A stretch of 64,000 nucleotides of DNA. Origin: Janthinobacterium agaricidamnosum (GTDB lineage Bacteria; Pseudomonadota; Gammaproteobacteria; Burkholderiales; Burkholderiaceae_D). Of this stretch, positions 1 through 9,228 are shown piece by piece; within the stretch, counting starts at the first letter, position 1; every line of letters begins with the position of its first letter. The DNA lies in contig NZ_CP033019.1 of NCBI RefSeq assembly GCF_003667705.1, forward strand, positions 620,001 through 684,000, given 5' to 3'. The notes beneath the pieces were generated by a model, which was not told where the DNA came from, did not search any database, and worked only from the letters and a program-made list of their open reading frames with translations. A program made the translations under genes and the position numbers.

Positions 1-3000
1 GCCGGCGGTCCATACACCATCACCATCACCAAGAATGGTGAAGTGGAAAAACGCGAAGGCGTGTACGTGCAGCTGGCGGAAACGGCCAATGTAGACGCCA
101 CCCTGGGCGCCCAGATGCAAACCGTAAACGTCACGGGCACGGGCGCACGCGCACAGATTTTTAACCGCAGCAACATGGGTGCGGGCACCAACATTGGCGC
201 GAACGAATTGGCCATGCAGGCGTCGATCCAGCGCAATCTGCAAGATTACGCCCGTTCCGATCCGCGTGTTTCTCAAACGGACAAAGAGCGCGGCGAATTG
301 TCCGTTGCCGGTCAAAACTCGCGCTACAACTCGATGACCATCGATGGCGTGGCCGTGAACGATACGTTCGGCCTGGAATCGAACGGCAGCCCGACGGCCA
401 AGCAGCCGATCTCGATCGATGCGATCCAGTCGGTGCAAGTGAACGTCGCCAATTACGACGTGACGCAAAAAGGCTATACGGGCGCCAATATCAATGCCGT
501 GACCAAGTCCGGTACCAATGATATCAAGGGCAGCGTCTACTACGTGTTCCGTAATGACAGCATGGCCGGTGACCGTTACGACAACGTCAAAGACAGCTAT
601 TACGCGCCAGCGCCGTTCCGCGAAACGACCAAGGGTGTTTCCGTCGGCGGCCCGCTGATCAAGGACAAGCTGTTCTTCTTTGCCAACAAGGAAAAGCTGG
701 AAAGCACTCGCACTGCGCCAAACTTTGGTCCCATTGGCAGCTCGATGACGAACGTCGGTATTACCGAGTCCGCTATTGCCGCTTTACAGACGATTGCCAA
801 GGATAAGTACAACTTGCCAGTCGGTACCACGGCCGTCCCCGCAGGCACGAAGTTGACGGTAGATGATGTCTTGCTGAAACTGGACTGGAACATCAACGAC
901 AACCATCGCGCGATGGTTCGCTACTCCAAAACCGATCAATCCGAGCCGATGTTTACCGGTGTATCGGATAGCGGCATCGCCTTGAACTCGGCCTGGCGCT
1001 CGCAGGAAAAGTCGATCGAAACCATCGTCGGCCAGTGGTTTGCCGACTGGACGCCAAATTTCTCGACGGAATTCAAAGTATCGTCGCGCGACTATGAAAG
1101 TCTGCCGAAGAACAATTCCACCCTGCCAACCATGTCCCTCAAGTTTACGGGGGATGTGCCGGCAGGATCGCCTGCAGGCGTGTCGACCAAAGACCGCTAC
1201 CTGAACTTTGGTACCGACCAGTCGTACCAGTTCAACGTCTTGCGCACCAAGACCAAGGATGCCTACCTGGGCGCCAACTGGGCCTTGGGCGATCATGAAG
1301 TCAAGTTCGGCACCGACTTCAGCAAGAACGATGTCTACAATGCGTTCCTGCAGAACATCAACGGCAACTACACCTTCGGCTGTATCAATAATGTCGGATA
1401 CTCGTTTGTCAAACCGAACCCTGACGGCAGCACTACTTTCAACTGCAACAGCTCGGCCGCTCTTCAGGAACAAGCCGTACTGGAAAATTTCCGTACCGGA
1501 CGCCCGAGCTCTTACCAGGTGCAAGTACCGTTGCCAGGTGGCTCGCTGGAAAACGCCATTGCTGATTTCAGCCTGAAAAACTATGGCTTCTTCGCTCAGG
1601 ACGTATGGACCGTCAACAAACAGTTGACCGTGCAGTATGGCGTGCGTGTCGACAAGGCCGGCATCAGCGACCGTCCGCTGTATAACGCTGCTGCGGCTGC
1701 ACCTATGGTGGCTGCCAACGCGCAGACGGGCAAGGCACAAAGCGGTGGTTTTGGCCTGAACAATACGCAAACCATCGATGGTCAGACACTGTGGCAGCCA
1801 CGTGTGGGCTTCAACTACAAGTTTGACAGCGCCCGTCCTACCCAGTTGCGCGGTGGCGTCGGCCTGTTCCAGGGCGCGGCAGCCACGGTCTGGATGTCGA
1901 ACCCGTTCGCCAATCCTGGCGTGGCAACCCGTATCGTCGGTTGCGGCACCAGCGGCTTCAAGGCTTGCCCATCGGTAGGTGGCTTGTTCAATCCTGATCC
2001 GAACACCCAGCCGACGAACTTCCCTGATGCCGCCCCTGCAGCCAACGTCGACTTCCTGTCGCCTAACCTGCGCCAGCCATCGATCTGGAAGGGCAACCTG
2101 GCATTCGAACATGAGCTGCCATGGATGGGCCTGGTTTTCGGCGCGGAATACCTGCGCACGCAAAACAAGGATGCCATTTACTATGAGCATCTGAACCTGG
2201 GCGCGGCGACGCGTACCGGTACCGATGGCCGTGCGTTGTACTATTCGAACACTGCCTACAATACGAACTGCTGGACTTCCACCGGTGGCTTGTCGTCGAC
2301 CAATGCGGGTTGCGCGGGTTCCTTCGCCAAGGCACTCAAGAACCCTGCGTTCAACAACGTCATGGTTGCGCAGAAAACGGACAAGGGCGCGGGTAATCTG
2401 GTGACGCTGTCGGTCAGCCAGCCGATGACCAAGGGCTTTGGCTGGTCGGTTGCCTACACCTATACGGATGCAACGGAAGTGTCGCCGCTGACCTCGTCGG
2501 TATCGACATCGAACTTCAACGCCCGTTCGATCTTCAATCCGAATGAAAACGTCGCCGCCAATTCCGGCTACCTGGTGAAAGACCGCTTCAATGCTGTGTT
2601 GAACTTCCAGAAACGCTTCTTCGACAACTACAAGACCAGCTTCGGCCTGTTCTATGAAGGCCGCAAGGGCAAACCATACAGCTGGACCTACAGCAATGAC
2701 TTGAACGGTGACGGCGTCAGCGGCAATGACTTGATGTATATCCCATCGAAACCAGGTTCGGGCGAAGTGGTATTCCGTGGCGATACGGCAACCAACCATG
2801 CCAACGAAGATCGTTTCTGGGCATTTGTGAACGCAAACGGCGACCTGCGCAGTTCGAAAGGCGGCGTGGTGAAGCGTAACGACAGCTTCTCGCCTTGGAC
2901 CAACAGCTTCGATATGCGTGTCAGCCAGGAAGTCCCAGGCTTCTTCAAAGGCAACAAAGGCGTTTTCACGATGGACTTCTTCAACGTGGGCAACATGATC

Positions 3001-3201
3001 AACCGCAAGTGGGGCCGTATCAATGAAATGGCTTTCCGCTCGGCTGGCGGTCAAACGCGTAACTTTGTTGATTTTGCCGGTCTCGATGCTCAAGGTCGCT
3101 ACATCTATCAAGTGCGTGACAAGGTAGAAGACTACACCGTGCGTCAACAAAAGGGTGAGTCCCAATGGGCGATCCAGGCGACGGTCAAGTACGAGTTCTA
3201 A
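1..3201 (+). CDS. Oar-like TonB-dependent receptor, 5'-truncated by the window edge
   Basis: Outer-membrane beta-barrel transporter of the Oar type. The reading frame is open from base 1 (AGGPYTITITKNGEVEKREG...), so the true start, the signal peptide and most of the N-terminal carboxypeptidase-regulatory-like domain lie upstream. The GTG at 43 is only an internal in-frame codon. The plug domain follows (SVAGQNSRYNSMTIDGVAVND, then a VTKSGTNDIKGSVYY segment), then a long barrel with aromatic-rich strands. The protein ends in a terminal Phe (VKYEF), the usual signature for BAM-dependent insertion. About 1,066 residues are visible, which fits the family. The substrate is unknown; Oar proteins are variously tied to protein or peptide secretion and uptake. 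A strong terminator follows directly. Confidence 0.9.
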   Translation, partial: AGGPYTITITKNGEVEKREGVYVQLAETANVDATLGAQMQTVNVTGTGARAQIFNRSNMGAGTNIGANELAMQASIQRNLQDYARSDPRVSQTDKERGELSVAGQNSRYNSMTIDGVAVNDTFGLESNGSPTAKQPISIDAIQSVQVNVANYDVTQKGYTGANINAVTKSGTNDIKGSVYYVFRNDSMAGDRYDNVKDSYYAPAPFRETTKGVSVGGPLIKDKLFFFANKEKLESTRTAPNFGPIGSSMTNVGITESAIAALQTIAKDKYNLPVGTTAVPAGTKLTVDDVLLKLDWNINDNHRAMVRYSKTDQSEPMFTGVSDSGIALNSAWRSQEKSIETIVGQWFADWTPNFSTEFKVSSRDYESLPKNNSTLPTMSLKFTGDVPAGSPAGVSTKDRYLNFGTDQSYQFNVLRTKTKDAYLGANWALGDHEVKFGTDFSKNDVYNAFLQNINGNYTFGCINNVGYSFVKPNPDGSTTFNCNSSAALQEQAVLENFRTGRPSSYQVQVPLPGGSLENAIADFSLKNYGFFAQDVWTVNKQLTVQYGVRVDKAGISDRPLYNAAAAAPMVAANAQTGKAQSGGFGLNNTQTIDGQTLWQPRVGFNYKFDSARPTQLRGGVGLFQGAAATVWMSNPFANPGVATRIVGCGTSGFKACPSVGGLFNPDPNTQPTNFPDAAPAANVDFLSPNLRQPSIWKGNLAFEHELPWMGLVFGAEYLRTQNKDAIYYEHLNLGAATRTGTDGRALYYSNTAYNTNCWTSTGGLSSTNAGCAGSFAKALKNPAFNNVMVAQKTDKGAGNLVTLSVSQPMTKGFGWSVAYTYTDATEVSPLTSSVSTSNFNARSIFNPNENVAANSGYLVKDRFNAVLNFQKRFFDNYKTSFGLFYEGRKGKPYSWTYSNDLNGDGVSGNDLMYIPSKPGSGEVVFRGDTATNHANEDRFWAFVNANGDLRSSKGGVVKRNDSFSPWTNSFDMRVSQEVPGFFKGNKGVFTMDFFNVGNMINRKWGRINEMAFRSAGGQTRNFVDFAGLDAQGRYIYQVRDKVEDYTVRQQKGESQWAIQATVKYEF

Positions 3202-3226
3202 TCTCGACGCTTGATTGACGTTCCGA

Positions 3227-3256
3227 ACGGCTGGTGGCGACACCGGCCGTTTTTTC
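3227..3256 (+). terminator. Rho-independent terminator of the Oar-like gene
   Basis: Ten-base-pair stem ACGGCTGGTG / CACCGGCCGT (one G-U pair) closed by a GCGA tetraloop and followed by six T residues, 25 bases after the stop codon. It separates the receptor gene from the nuclease cassette. Confidence 0.9.
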
Positions 3257-3357
3257 GTTTATGTTGTGCTTTCTGGTAATACTCTGATGGGCTTGCGGCG
3301 CACGGCGTCCCCCCGGATGAGACGGCTTTTTTGAATACTGATAACCATGTGGGGACC

Positions 3358-5055
3358 ATGAAACATCATCCGACACCACTGGCCGCCGCGGCGGCCCTGA
3401 CTGTGCTGCTGGCCGCCTGTGCCACGCCTCCCGCGCCTAGCGCGACGCCCATCGATATCAACCTGGTCGCCCTGAACGACTTCCACGGCAACCTCGACCG
3501 CAGCAAATTCACCTACACGAGCGCCGCCGATGCCGGGAGCAAGACGGTGCAGGCGGGCGGCATCGATACCTTGTCCGGCGCATTGACAGCGTGGCGCCGC
3601 GAAGATGCGCAGCTGATTTTTGTCGGCAATGGCGACCTGGTCGGCGCCAGCCCCGCCATGTCGGCGCTGTGGGCGGACGAACCGAGCATCGTCGCCATGA
3701 ACATGCTGGGCATGAAAGCCAGCTCCGTCGGCAACCATGAATTTGACCAGGGCAAGGCGGAATTGCTGCGCCAGCAGCGCGGCGGTTGCGAGTCATCGCG
3801 CGCCGACAAGGCCTGCAAGTTCACGCCCGACTTCAAGGGCGCCAGCTATACCTATATGGCGGCCAATGTCATCGACACGCAGACGGGCAAGTCCCTGCTG
3901 CCCGCCTACCGCATCGAAGAGGCGCATGGCGTCAAGGTGGGCCTGATCGGCGCCGTGCTGAAAGATACGCCGTCCGTGGTGACGGCCGCCGGCATTGCCG
4001 GCCTGCAGTTCGGCGATGAAGCGGACGCCATCAACGCCACCTTGCCGCAGTTGCGCGCGCAGGGCGTGGGCGTGTTCGTCGTGCTGCTGCACCAGGGCGG
4101 CGAGACGAAGGAAGCCGTCGACCAGCCCGACTGCAGCCACCTGAAGGGCGAAGTGGTCGACGTGGTCAAGCGCCTCGACCCGGCCATCCAGCTGGTCATC
4201 AGCGGCCATTCGCACCAGGGCTATCTGTGCCGCGTCGATGGCCGGCTGGTGACGCAGGCACAGATGGGCGGGCACATGCTGACGCGCATCAAACTCAAGG
4301 TCGATCCCGTCAAGAATGCCGTTGTTGATGCCAGCGCGCAAAACGTCGTCATGTTGCCAGGCATGTATGAGCCGGACCCTGCCGTGGCAGCCTACCTGGA
4401 ATCGGTCAAGCAGCGCAGCGCAGCCGAATTGTCGCGTCCCGTGGCCGCCATCGCCGTGCCCAGCGTGGGCCGCAGCACCAAGGGCAGCGGCGCTTCCGCG
4501 CTGGGCGACCTGGTGGCCGACAGCACCCTGTTCGGCGCACGCGCTGCCGGTGCACAAATCGGCTTGATGAACAATGGCGGCATCCGCAAGGATTTGGAAG
4601 CGGGTGCCGGCCTGATGACGAATGTGGGTCAGAACCAGGCAGTTGTCCCGTTCGGCAATACCCTGATCGTCGTCAGTCTGTCCGGCGCGCAAATCCGTAC
4701 CTTGCTCGAGCAGCAATGGCCGGGCGCCGAAGCGGAGGAGAACAATCTGCTGCAAGTGTCCGAAGGTTTTACTTATCGCTGGGACAGCACGCGGCCCCAG
4801 GGCCAGCGCGTGCTGCCGGGCAGCATCATGCTCAATGGCATTCCTCTGGAAGACAATCAACAATACCGTGTCGCCGCCAACAGTTTCCTCGCTGGCGGCG
4901 GCGACCGCTTCACCGTGCTGGCGGCCGGCACGCGCCGGCTCGACACGGGCGTGCGCGACATCGACGCCTTCAGCGATTACCTGATCGCCCGCGCGCGCGC
5001 CGGCAAACCGGCCGGCAGTGCCACGGCGGCGGGCCGCATCGTGCGCGTCAAATAA
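3358..5055 (+). CDS. 5'-nucleotidase / metallophosphatase lipoprotein
   Basis: Predicted exported 5'-nucleotidase (UshA/YfkN-type) that removes phosphate from extracellular nucleotides. The ATG at 3358 is chosen over the upstream TTG at 3331 because it has GGGG just upstream and gives a clean lipoprotein signal, MKHHPTPLAAAAALTVLLAAC, with an LAAC lipobox. The calcineurin-like metal-binding motifs are visible: NDFHGN, GNGDLVGASP, GNHEFDQG, HQGGE and SGHSHQG. A C-terminal 5'-nucleotidase domain follows (NNGGIRKDL, VPFGNTL, AANSFLAGGGDRF). The length of 565 residues is normal. The gene is followed after 16 bases by a secreted PLD-family protein and then an S1/P1 nuclease, which supports a role in nucleic-acid scavenging. 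The exact substrate specificity is not shown by the sequence. Confidence 0.9.
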   Translation: MKHHPTPLAAAAALTVLLAACATPPAPSATPIDINLVALNDFHGNLDRSKFTYTSAADAGSKTVQAGGIDTLSGALTAWRREDAQLIFVGNGDLVGASPAMSALWADEPSIVAMNMLGMKASSVGNHEFDQGKAELLRQQRGGCESSRADKACKFTPDFKGASYTYMAANVIDTQTGKSLLPAYRIEEAHGVKVGLIGAVLKDTPSVVTAAGIAGLQFGDEADAINATLPQLRAQGVGVFVVLLHQGGETKEAVDQPDCSHLKGEVVDVVKRLDPAIQLVISGHSHQGYLCRVDGRLVTQAQMGGHMLTRIKLKVDPVKNAVVDASAQNVVMLPGMYEPDPAVAAYLESVKQRSAAELSRPVAAIAVPSVGRSTKGSGASALGDLVADSTLFGARAAGAQIGLMNNGGIRKDLEAGAGLMTNVGQNQAVVPFGNTLIVVSLSGAQIRTLLEQQWPGAEAEENNLLQVSEGFTYRWDSTRPQGQRVLPGSIMLNGIPLEDNQQYRVAANSFLAGGGDRFTVLAAGTRRLDTGVRDIDAFSDYLIARARAGKPAGSATAAGRIVRVK

Positions 5056-5071
5056 TCTACAAGGAATAACC

Positions 5072-6301
5072 ATGCGTCATTTATCTGTTTCCCTGCTCGT
5101 CACTACCCTGTTCGCGGGCACGGCCCACGCCGATTTCACGATACCCGGCTTTGAGCTGGTGCACACCTCGCCCGTGGAAACGAGCTTGACCAATCCCGAC
5201 CTGCGCGAACCCGTCGCCGTGTGGCGCGAGCTGTTCGATTCGGCCAAGAAAGAGATCGTCATCGCCCAGTTCTATGCCGTCAGCAAACCGGGCACGGCCT
5301 TTGAAAAGGTGCTGGCCAGTTTGACGGCCGCCGGCCAGCGCGGCGTGAAGATCCGCTTCCTGCTGGACCAGAAGGGCGTGGGCCTGTCGGAAGCGGCGAC
5401 CATCGCCCGCATCAAGGCGATTCCCAACCTGGACTTGCGCCTCATCGATTTCAATAAAATCACGGGCAACGGCATCGTGCACGCGAAATACCTGGCCGTC
5501 GATGGTGAAGTCGCGTACATCGGTAGCCAGAACTTCGACTGGCGCTCGTTCGAGCACATCCATGAAACGGGCTTGAAGATCACGGAACCCGCCATGGTGG
5601 GCCAGGTGCAGGCGATTTTTGAACAGGATTGGCAAGCCCAGGCGCTGACGTCGCAAGGCAGCCGCGCCACGGTGCTCAACAGCAAGGTCGTGCCGGCCAA
5701 TTACGCGCAAAACGCTTTCCTGCTGGCCAGCCCGAACGCCTACAACCCGGCCGGCGTGGGCGACTCGGAAACGGGCTTGCCCGCCCTGCTGGCGGAAGCG
5801 AAAAACGAAGTGCGCATCCAGTTGCTCGACTATGCGCCGCTGTCGTATGGCCCGAACCGCACGCGGCCGTACTACGCCGTGATCGACAACGCCGTGCGCG
5901 CCGCCGCCCAGCGTGGCGTCAAAATCAAGCTGATGGTGTCCGCCTGGAATACGGAAGCGCCGGCCATCGCCTACCTGAAAAGCCTGGCCCTGGTGCCGAA
6001 CGTGGAAATCCGCATCGTGACGATTCCCACGGCCTCGACGGGTTTCATCCCGTTTGCGCGCGTGATCCACAGCAAGACCATGAGCATCGATGGCAAGCTG
6101 GCCTGGGTCGGCACGAGCAACTGGGCGGGCGGCTATTTCGATTTGTCGCGCAACCTGGAAGTGGTGCTGCGTAACGATGCCATGGCGCAGCGCATTGCCG
6201 CGCTGCATGAGCAGACGTGGAGCTCGGCGTATGCGCAACCGATCGACATCAACAAGCAGTATCCGAAGCCGGCCAAGGCCGCGCCGCAAGGCAAGGAATA
6301 A
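5072..6301 (+). CDS. Secreted phospholipase D-family protein (nuclease/lipase)
   Basis: Two-HKD phosphodiesterase of the PLD superfamily with a cleavable signal peptide (residues 1-20, ending TAHA). HKD motif 1 is HAKYLAVDG (H137, K139, D144), followed by GSQNFDW. Motif 2 is HSKTMSIDG (H333, K335, D340), followed by GTSNW. The protein has 409 residues, so both half-sites are on one chain, unlike the short dimeric Nuc endonucleases. The ATG at 5072 is preceded by AAGGAATAACC. The stop codon overlaps the next start (TAATG), so it is translationally coupled to the S1/P1 nuclease. In this context a nuclease role is plausible, but phospholipase activity cannot be excluded. Confidence 0.87.
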   Translation: MRHLSVSLLVTTLFAGTAHADFTIPGFELVHTSPVETSLTNPDLREPVAVWRELFDSAKKEIVIAQFYAVSKPGTAFEKVLASLTAAGQRGVKIRFLLDQKGVGLSEAATIARIKAIPNLDLRLIDFNKITGNGIVHAKYLAVDGEVAYIGSQNFDWRSFEHIHETGLKITEPAMVGQVQAIFEQDWQAQALTSQGSRATVLNSKVVPANYAQNAFLLASPNAYNPAGVGDSETGLPALLAEAKNEVRIQLLDYAPLSYGPNRTRPYYAVIDNAVRAAAQRGVKIKLMVSAWNTEAPAIAYLKSLALVPNVEIRIVTIPTASTGFIPFARVIHSKTMSIDGKLAWVGTSNWAGGYFDLSRNLEVVLRNDAMAQRIAALHEQTWSSAYAQPIDINKQYPKPAKAAPQGKE

Positions 6302-7380
6302 TGGTGAACATGAAAAAATTACTCTGCGTGCTGGCGCTGGGTGCCGCTTTCGCTTCCGGCAATGTGCTGGCCTGGGGCAATGACGGCCACCGCGCCGTGG
6401 GTGCCATCGCCGATCAATTGCTCAAGGGCAGCGTGGCCCAGGCGCAGGTGGCCAGGTTGCTGTTGCCCGGCGAAAGCCTTGAAAAGATCGCCAACTGGCC
6501 CGACTGCGTGAAGGGCACGTATTGCGGCCCGCAATCGCCGGAGATGTTGAGCTATGTGGCGGCGAATCCCAAGCATGGCGAATATCACTACACGAACGTG
6601 CCTTTTCAACATGCGCATTACCACGACCATGGCGTGGGCACGGCCGATGACGATATCGTGCAGACGCTCAAGCGGGCGATCCTGGTGTTGCAGGGCAAGG
6701 CCGATGCGGCCAGCAATCCGCACGGCTTCAGCCAGCGCGAAGCCTTGATCCTGATCACGCACCTGGTGGGCGATATCCACCAGCCGCTACATGTAGGCAA
6801 TGCATTTCTCGGCAAGGATGGCCAGTTCTTCGTGCCCGCCACGCAGGCGCAGATCGACGACGTCGCCGTTTTCAATGCGCGCGGCGGCAACGACTTGCTG
6901 CTCGACGATGCGAAGATGACGGCGCTGTCGGACGCCGTGATCCCCGCGCCGCTGCCGGCGGAAGCGGGCGATGCCAAGCCTGCCAGCAGTTATCCGAAGT
7001 CGCCCACCAGGCCCCTGCATTCCTACTGGGATACGACCGTGGTCGATTACGCCATGCGCCGTTTGAGCACGCGCACGCCGCAGCAGTTCGCGCGCACCGT
7101 GATCGCCACCGCGCCCGTAGTGAGCGCCAACAGCGGCGACCCCGCCACCTGGCCCTATCAGTGGGCCGATGCCGCGCTGGCGGCGTCCAAGATTGCTTTC
7201 ACGGATGTGGTGGCCGGTCCCGCCACGCAGCAGACCAGCCGCAAGGGCGAGGTCTACAAGGTCTGGAGCTTGACGGTGCCGGACAATTATCCGGTACCGA
7301 GTTCTGCGCTGGCGAAGCAGCAGCTGACCGAGGCGGGCTATCGCCTGGCCGCCGTGCTGCAGGCGATTTGGCCACAGTAA
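6301..7380 (+). CDS. S1/P1-family nuclease, secreted
   Basis: Zinc-dependent nuclease that cleaves single-stranded DNA/RNA, with 3'-nucleotidase activity in the family. The signal peptide ends at A24 and the mature chain begins WGNDGHRAVG. The N-terminal Trp of the mature enzyme is itself a zinc ligand in S1/P1 nucleases, so exact processing matters. Further metal ligands are in NWPDC, YHYTNVPF, HLVGDIHQPLHVG, GGNDLLLD and LHSYWDT. The length of 359 residues is slightly above the fungal enzymes. The ATG at 6301 overlaps the upstream stop; an alternative ATG at 6310 would also work. It is the last gene of the cassette, with a terminator directly after. Confidence 0.92.
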   Translation: MVNMKKLLCVLALGAAFASGNVLAWGNDGHRAVGAIADQLLKGSVAQAQVARLLLPGESLEKIANWPDCVKGTYCGPQSPEMLSYVAANPKHGEYHYTNVPFQHAHYHDHGVGTADDDIVQTLKRAILVLQGKADAASNPHGFSQREALILITHLVGDIHQPLHVGNAFLGKDGQFFVPATQAQIDDVAVFNARGGNDLLLDDAKMTALSDAVIPAPLPAEAGDAKPASSYPKSPTRPLHSYWDTTVVDYAMRRLSTRTPQQFARTVIATAPVVSANSGDPATWPYQWADAALAASKIAFTDVVAGPATQQTSRKGEVYKVWSLTVPDNYPVPSSALAKQQLTEAGYRLAAVLQAIWPQ

Positions 7381-7394
7381 AGATGTCATGTGAA

Positions 7395-7417
7395 AGCGGC
7401 CTGCGGGCCGCTTTTTT
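7395..7417 (+). terminator. Terminator after the S1/P1 nuclease gene
   Basis: Stem AGCGGCC / GGCCGCT with a TGCG loop and a run of six T, 14 bases after the stop. Its T-run touches the stop codon of the converging DeoR-type gene. Confidence 0.88.
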
Positions 7418-8181
7418 CATGCCAGGGTGATGGCGATTCCCATCTCGCGGAAGGGCGCGACGAGGGCGTCCTCCACGTCGCGGTGCACGATGATATCGTT
7501 GACCTGGCTCATGGGTGCGATTTGAAACGGCGAAGCCGTGTTGAACTTTTCCGGCGAGGCCAGCACGACGGTGCGGTTTGACGCCTCGCTCAAGGCACGC
7601 TTCACGCACGCTTCTTCATAGTCGCCCGTGGTGATGCCCGCTTGCGGATGCAGACTGGATACACCCATGAAATACAGGTCGGCGCGGATGCGGCCGATGG
7701 CTTCCACGGTGGCCGCGCCGACGCCCACGATCGAGTGCTTGTACAGGCGCCCGCCCAGCATCAGCACCTCGATGAACGGGTGATGCACCAGCTCGACGGC
7801 AACCGAGGGGCTGTGCGTGACGACGGTGGCGCGCAAATCGCGCGGCAGCTGGCGCGCCAGCTGCACGGCGGTCGTTCCGCCATCGAGAAACACCACTTGC
7901 CCCGTTTGTATCATGGCGCCCGCCGCGCGTCCGATGGCGGGCTTGGCTTCGGGCGAAATCTGTTCGCGGGCCGCAAACGGTGCCAGCGCGGGCGAACTTG
8001 GCAGCAAGGGGAGGGCGCCGCCGTGCACGCGTTCCAATAACCCTTCTTTCGCCAATTCGCGCAGGTCGCGCCGTATCGTGTCTTCCGACAAGCCCAGACT
8101 ATCGCTGACGGCCTTGGCGACGATCTGCCCTTCGCGCTGGAGCAAGTCCAGCAGATATTGTTTGCGTTGATGTGTCAGCAT
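7417..8181 (-). CDS. DeoR/GlpR-family transcriptional regulator
   Basis: 254-residue repressor with the N-terminal DeoR-type winged helix (MLTHQRKQYLLDLLQREG, then SEDTIRRDLRELAKEGLLERVHGG) and a C-terminal sugar-phosphate-sensing DeoRC domain (FLDGGTTAVQLARQL, GITTGDYEEACVKRAL). The ATG at 8181 is used because the DeoR consensus begins there; the open frame upstream has no family similarity. The gene is divergent from the Nudix fusion at 8267, and the 85-base gap holds a phased TTCTTG array. Its ligand is unknown. A deoxyribose or ribose phosphate would fit the neighbourhood, but that is inference. Confidence 0.88.
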   Translation of the reverse strand: MLTHQRKQYLLDLLQREGQIVAKAVSDSLGLSEDTIRRDLRELAKEGLLERVHGGALPLLPSSPALAPFAAREQISPEAKPAIGRAAGAMIQTGQVVFLDGGTTAVQLARQLPRDLRATVVTHSPSVAVELVHHPFIEVLMLGGRLYKHSIVGVGAATVEAIGRIRADLYFMGVSSLHPQAGITTGDYEEACVKRALSEASNRTVVLASPEKFNTASPFQIAPMSQVNDIIVHRDVEDALVAPFREMGIAITLA

Positions 8182-8186
8182 GGTTT

Positions 8187-8237
8187 TTCTTGAGTGTTCT
8201 TGTATTTTCTTGATATTGCACGAGTTTGCATGATAAA
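8187..8237 (+). promoter_or_regulatory. Phased TTCTTG array with overlapping sigma-70-like promoter
   Basis: TTCTTG occurs three times at exactly 10-base spacing (8187, 8197, 8207), placing each copy on the same DNA face. It lies between the divergent DeoR-type gene and the Nudix fusion gene. The third copy overlaps a candidate promoter TTGATA (8210-8215), 16-base spacer, GATAAA (8232-8237) for the plus-strand gene. A DeoR-family operator is the natural reading, though unproven. Confidence 0.5.
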
Positions 8238-8266
8238 GTCGGCGAAGGCAAGCACAAGGAGATGAT

Positions 8267-9223
8267 ATGCACGAAGATAATTCGAGACAGCAACGGGTCC
8301 GCATCCAGCAGGTGCAAACCCTGTCGCACGACTGGTATCTGCTGCAAAAAACCACGTTCGATTACCTGCGCCACGATGGCGAATGGCAGACGCAGACGCG
8401 GGAAACCTATGACCGCGGAGATGGCGCCACCATCCTGCTCTACAACAAGGCCAAACGCACGGTGATCCTGATCCGCCAGTTCCGCTTTCCCACGTATCGC
8501 GAGGGCCACGATGGTTTCCTGATTGAATCAGCGGCCGGCTTGCTGGAAGAGGCCAGCGCGGAACAGCGCATCCGCGCCGAGGTGGAAGAGGAAACCGGTT
8601 ACCGGGTGGGGCAGGTGCACAAGGTCTTCGAAGCCTTCATGAGTCCCGGCTCCGTGACGGAACGCCTGCATTTCTTCGTCGCTGAATACGACCCCGCCAG
8701 CCGCATCGGCGACGGCGGCGGCCTGGCGCACGAGGGCGAAGACATCGAGGTGCTGGAACTGCCCTTGGCGCAAGCGCTGCAGATGGTGGCCGATGGCCGC
8801 ATCTGCGACGGCAAGACCATCATGCTGCTGCAGCATGCGCAGCTGCATTTGATGCCAGGCAAACGGGGGCAGCAGATTCTCGTAGCCGGCCCTTACCGTT
8901 CGGGCACGGGCGACGACCCGGCCCTGATGGCGGCGAATGTGGCAGCCATGGAAGCCGTCTGCCTGCCGCTGTATGCCAAGGGCCACATGCCCGTGCTCGG
9001 TGAATGGCTGGCCTTGCCCATGCTGGCGCTGGCCGGTTCAACCCAGGTGGGCGATGCCGTGTATGAGGAACTGTTCCACGCGCATGCGACGCGTTTATTG
9101 AGCCATTGCGATGCCGTGCTGCGTATCGGCGGTGCGTCTGGCGGAGCGGACCAGATGGTGGCCGTGGCGCAGGATCTCGGTTTATCCGTGTATTTCTCGC
9201 TGGACGAGATTACCCAGGCGTAA
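8267..9223 (+). CDS. NudK-like Nudix hydrolase fused to a deoxyribosyltransferase-like (DUF4406-type) domain
   Basis: 318 residues in two parts. Residues 1-196 closely resemble GDP-mannose/ADP-sugar pyrophosphatase Nud[11 protein letters not shown], then the Nudix box region [20 protein letters not shown] (91-110), GYRVG, and [17 protein letters not shown]. Residues 202-318 resemble nucleoside 2-deoxyribosyltransferase/DUF4406 proteins: [31 protein letters not shown], then [16 protein letters not shown] and a final strand [12 protein letters not shown]. coli NudK is 191 residues, so the second domain is an addition. The start has AAGGAG five bases upstream. The gene stands alone, divergent from the DeoR-type regulator. 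A nucleotide-sugar or damaged-nucleoside role is possible but not demonstrated. Confidence 0.85.
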   Translation: MHEDNSRQQRVRIQQVQTLSHDWYLLQKTTFDYLRHDGEWQTQTRETYDRGDGATILLYNKAKRTVILIRQFRFPTYREGHDGFLIESAAGLLEEASAEQRIRAEVEEETGYRVGQVHKVFEAFMSPGSVTERLHFFVAEYDPASRIGDGGGLAHEGEDIEVLELPLAQALQMVADGRICDGKTIMLLQHAQLHLMPGKRGQQILVAGPYRSGTGDDPALMAANVAAMEAVCLPLYAKGHMPVLGEWLALPMLALAGSTQVGDAVYEELFHAHATRLLSHCDAVLRIGGASGGADQMVAVAQDLGLSVYFSLDEITQA

Positions 9224-9228
9224 AAAAA

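Noticed and set aside
10..30. CACCATCACCATCACC stretch resembling a His-tag or cloning artefact
   Set aside because: In the gene's frame it reads Y-T-I-T-I-T, a normal strand of the receptor's N-terminal domain.
784..3243. 819-codon open frame antisense to the Oar-like receptor
   Set aside because: Shadow of a long GC-rich gene: no family similarity and no ribosome-binding site; the sense frame is clearly a TonB receptor.
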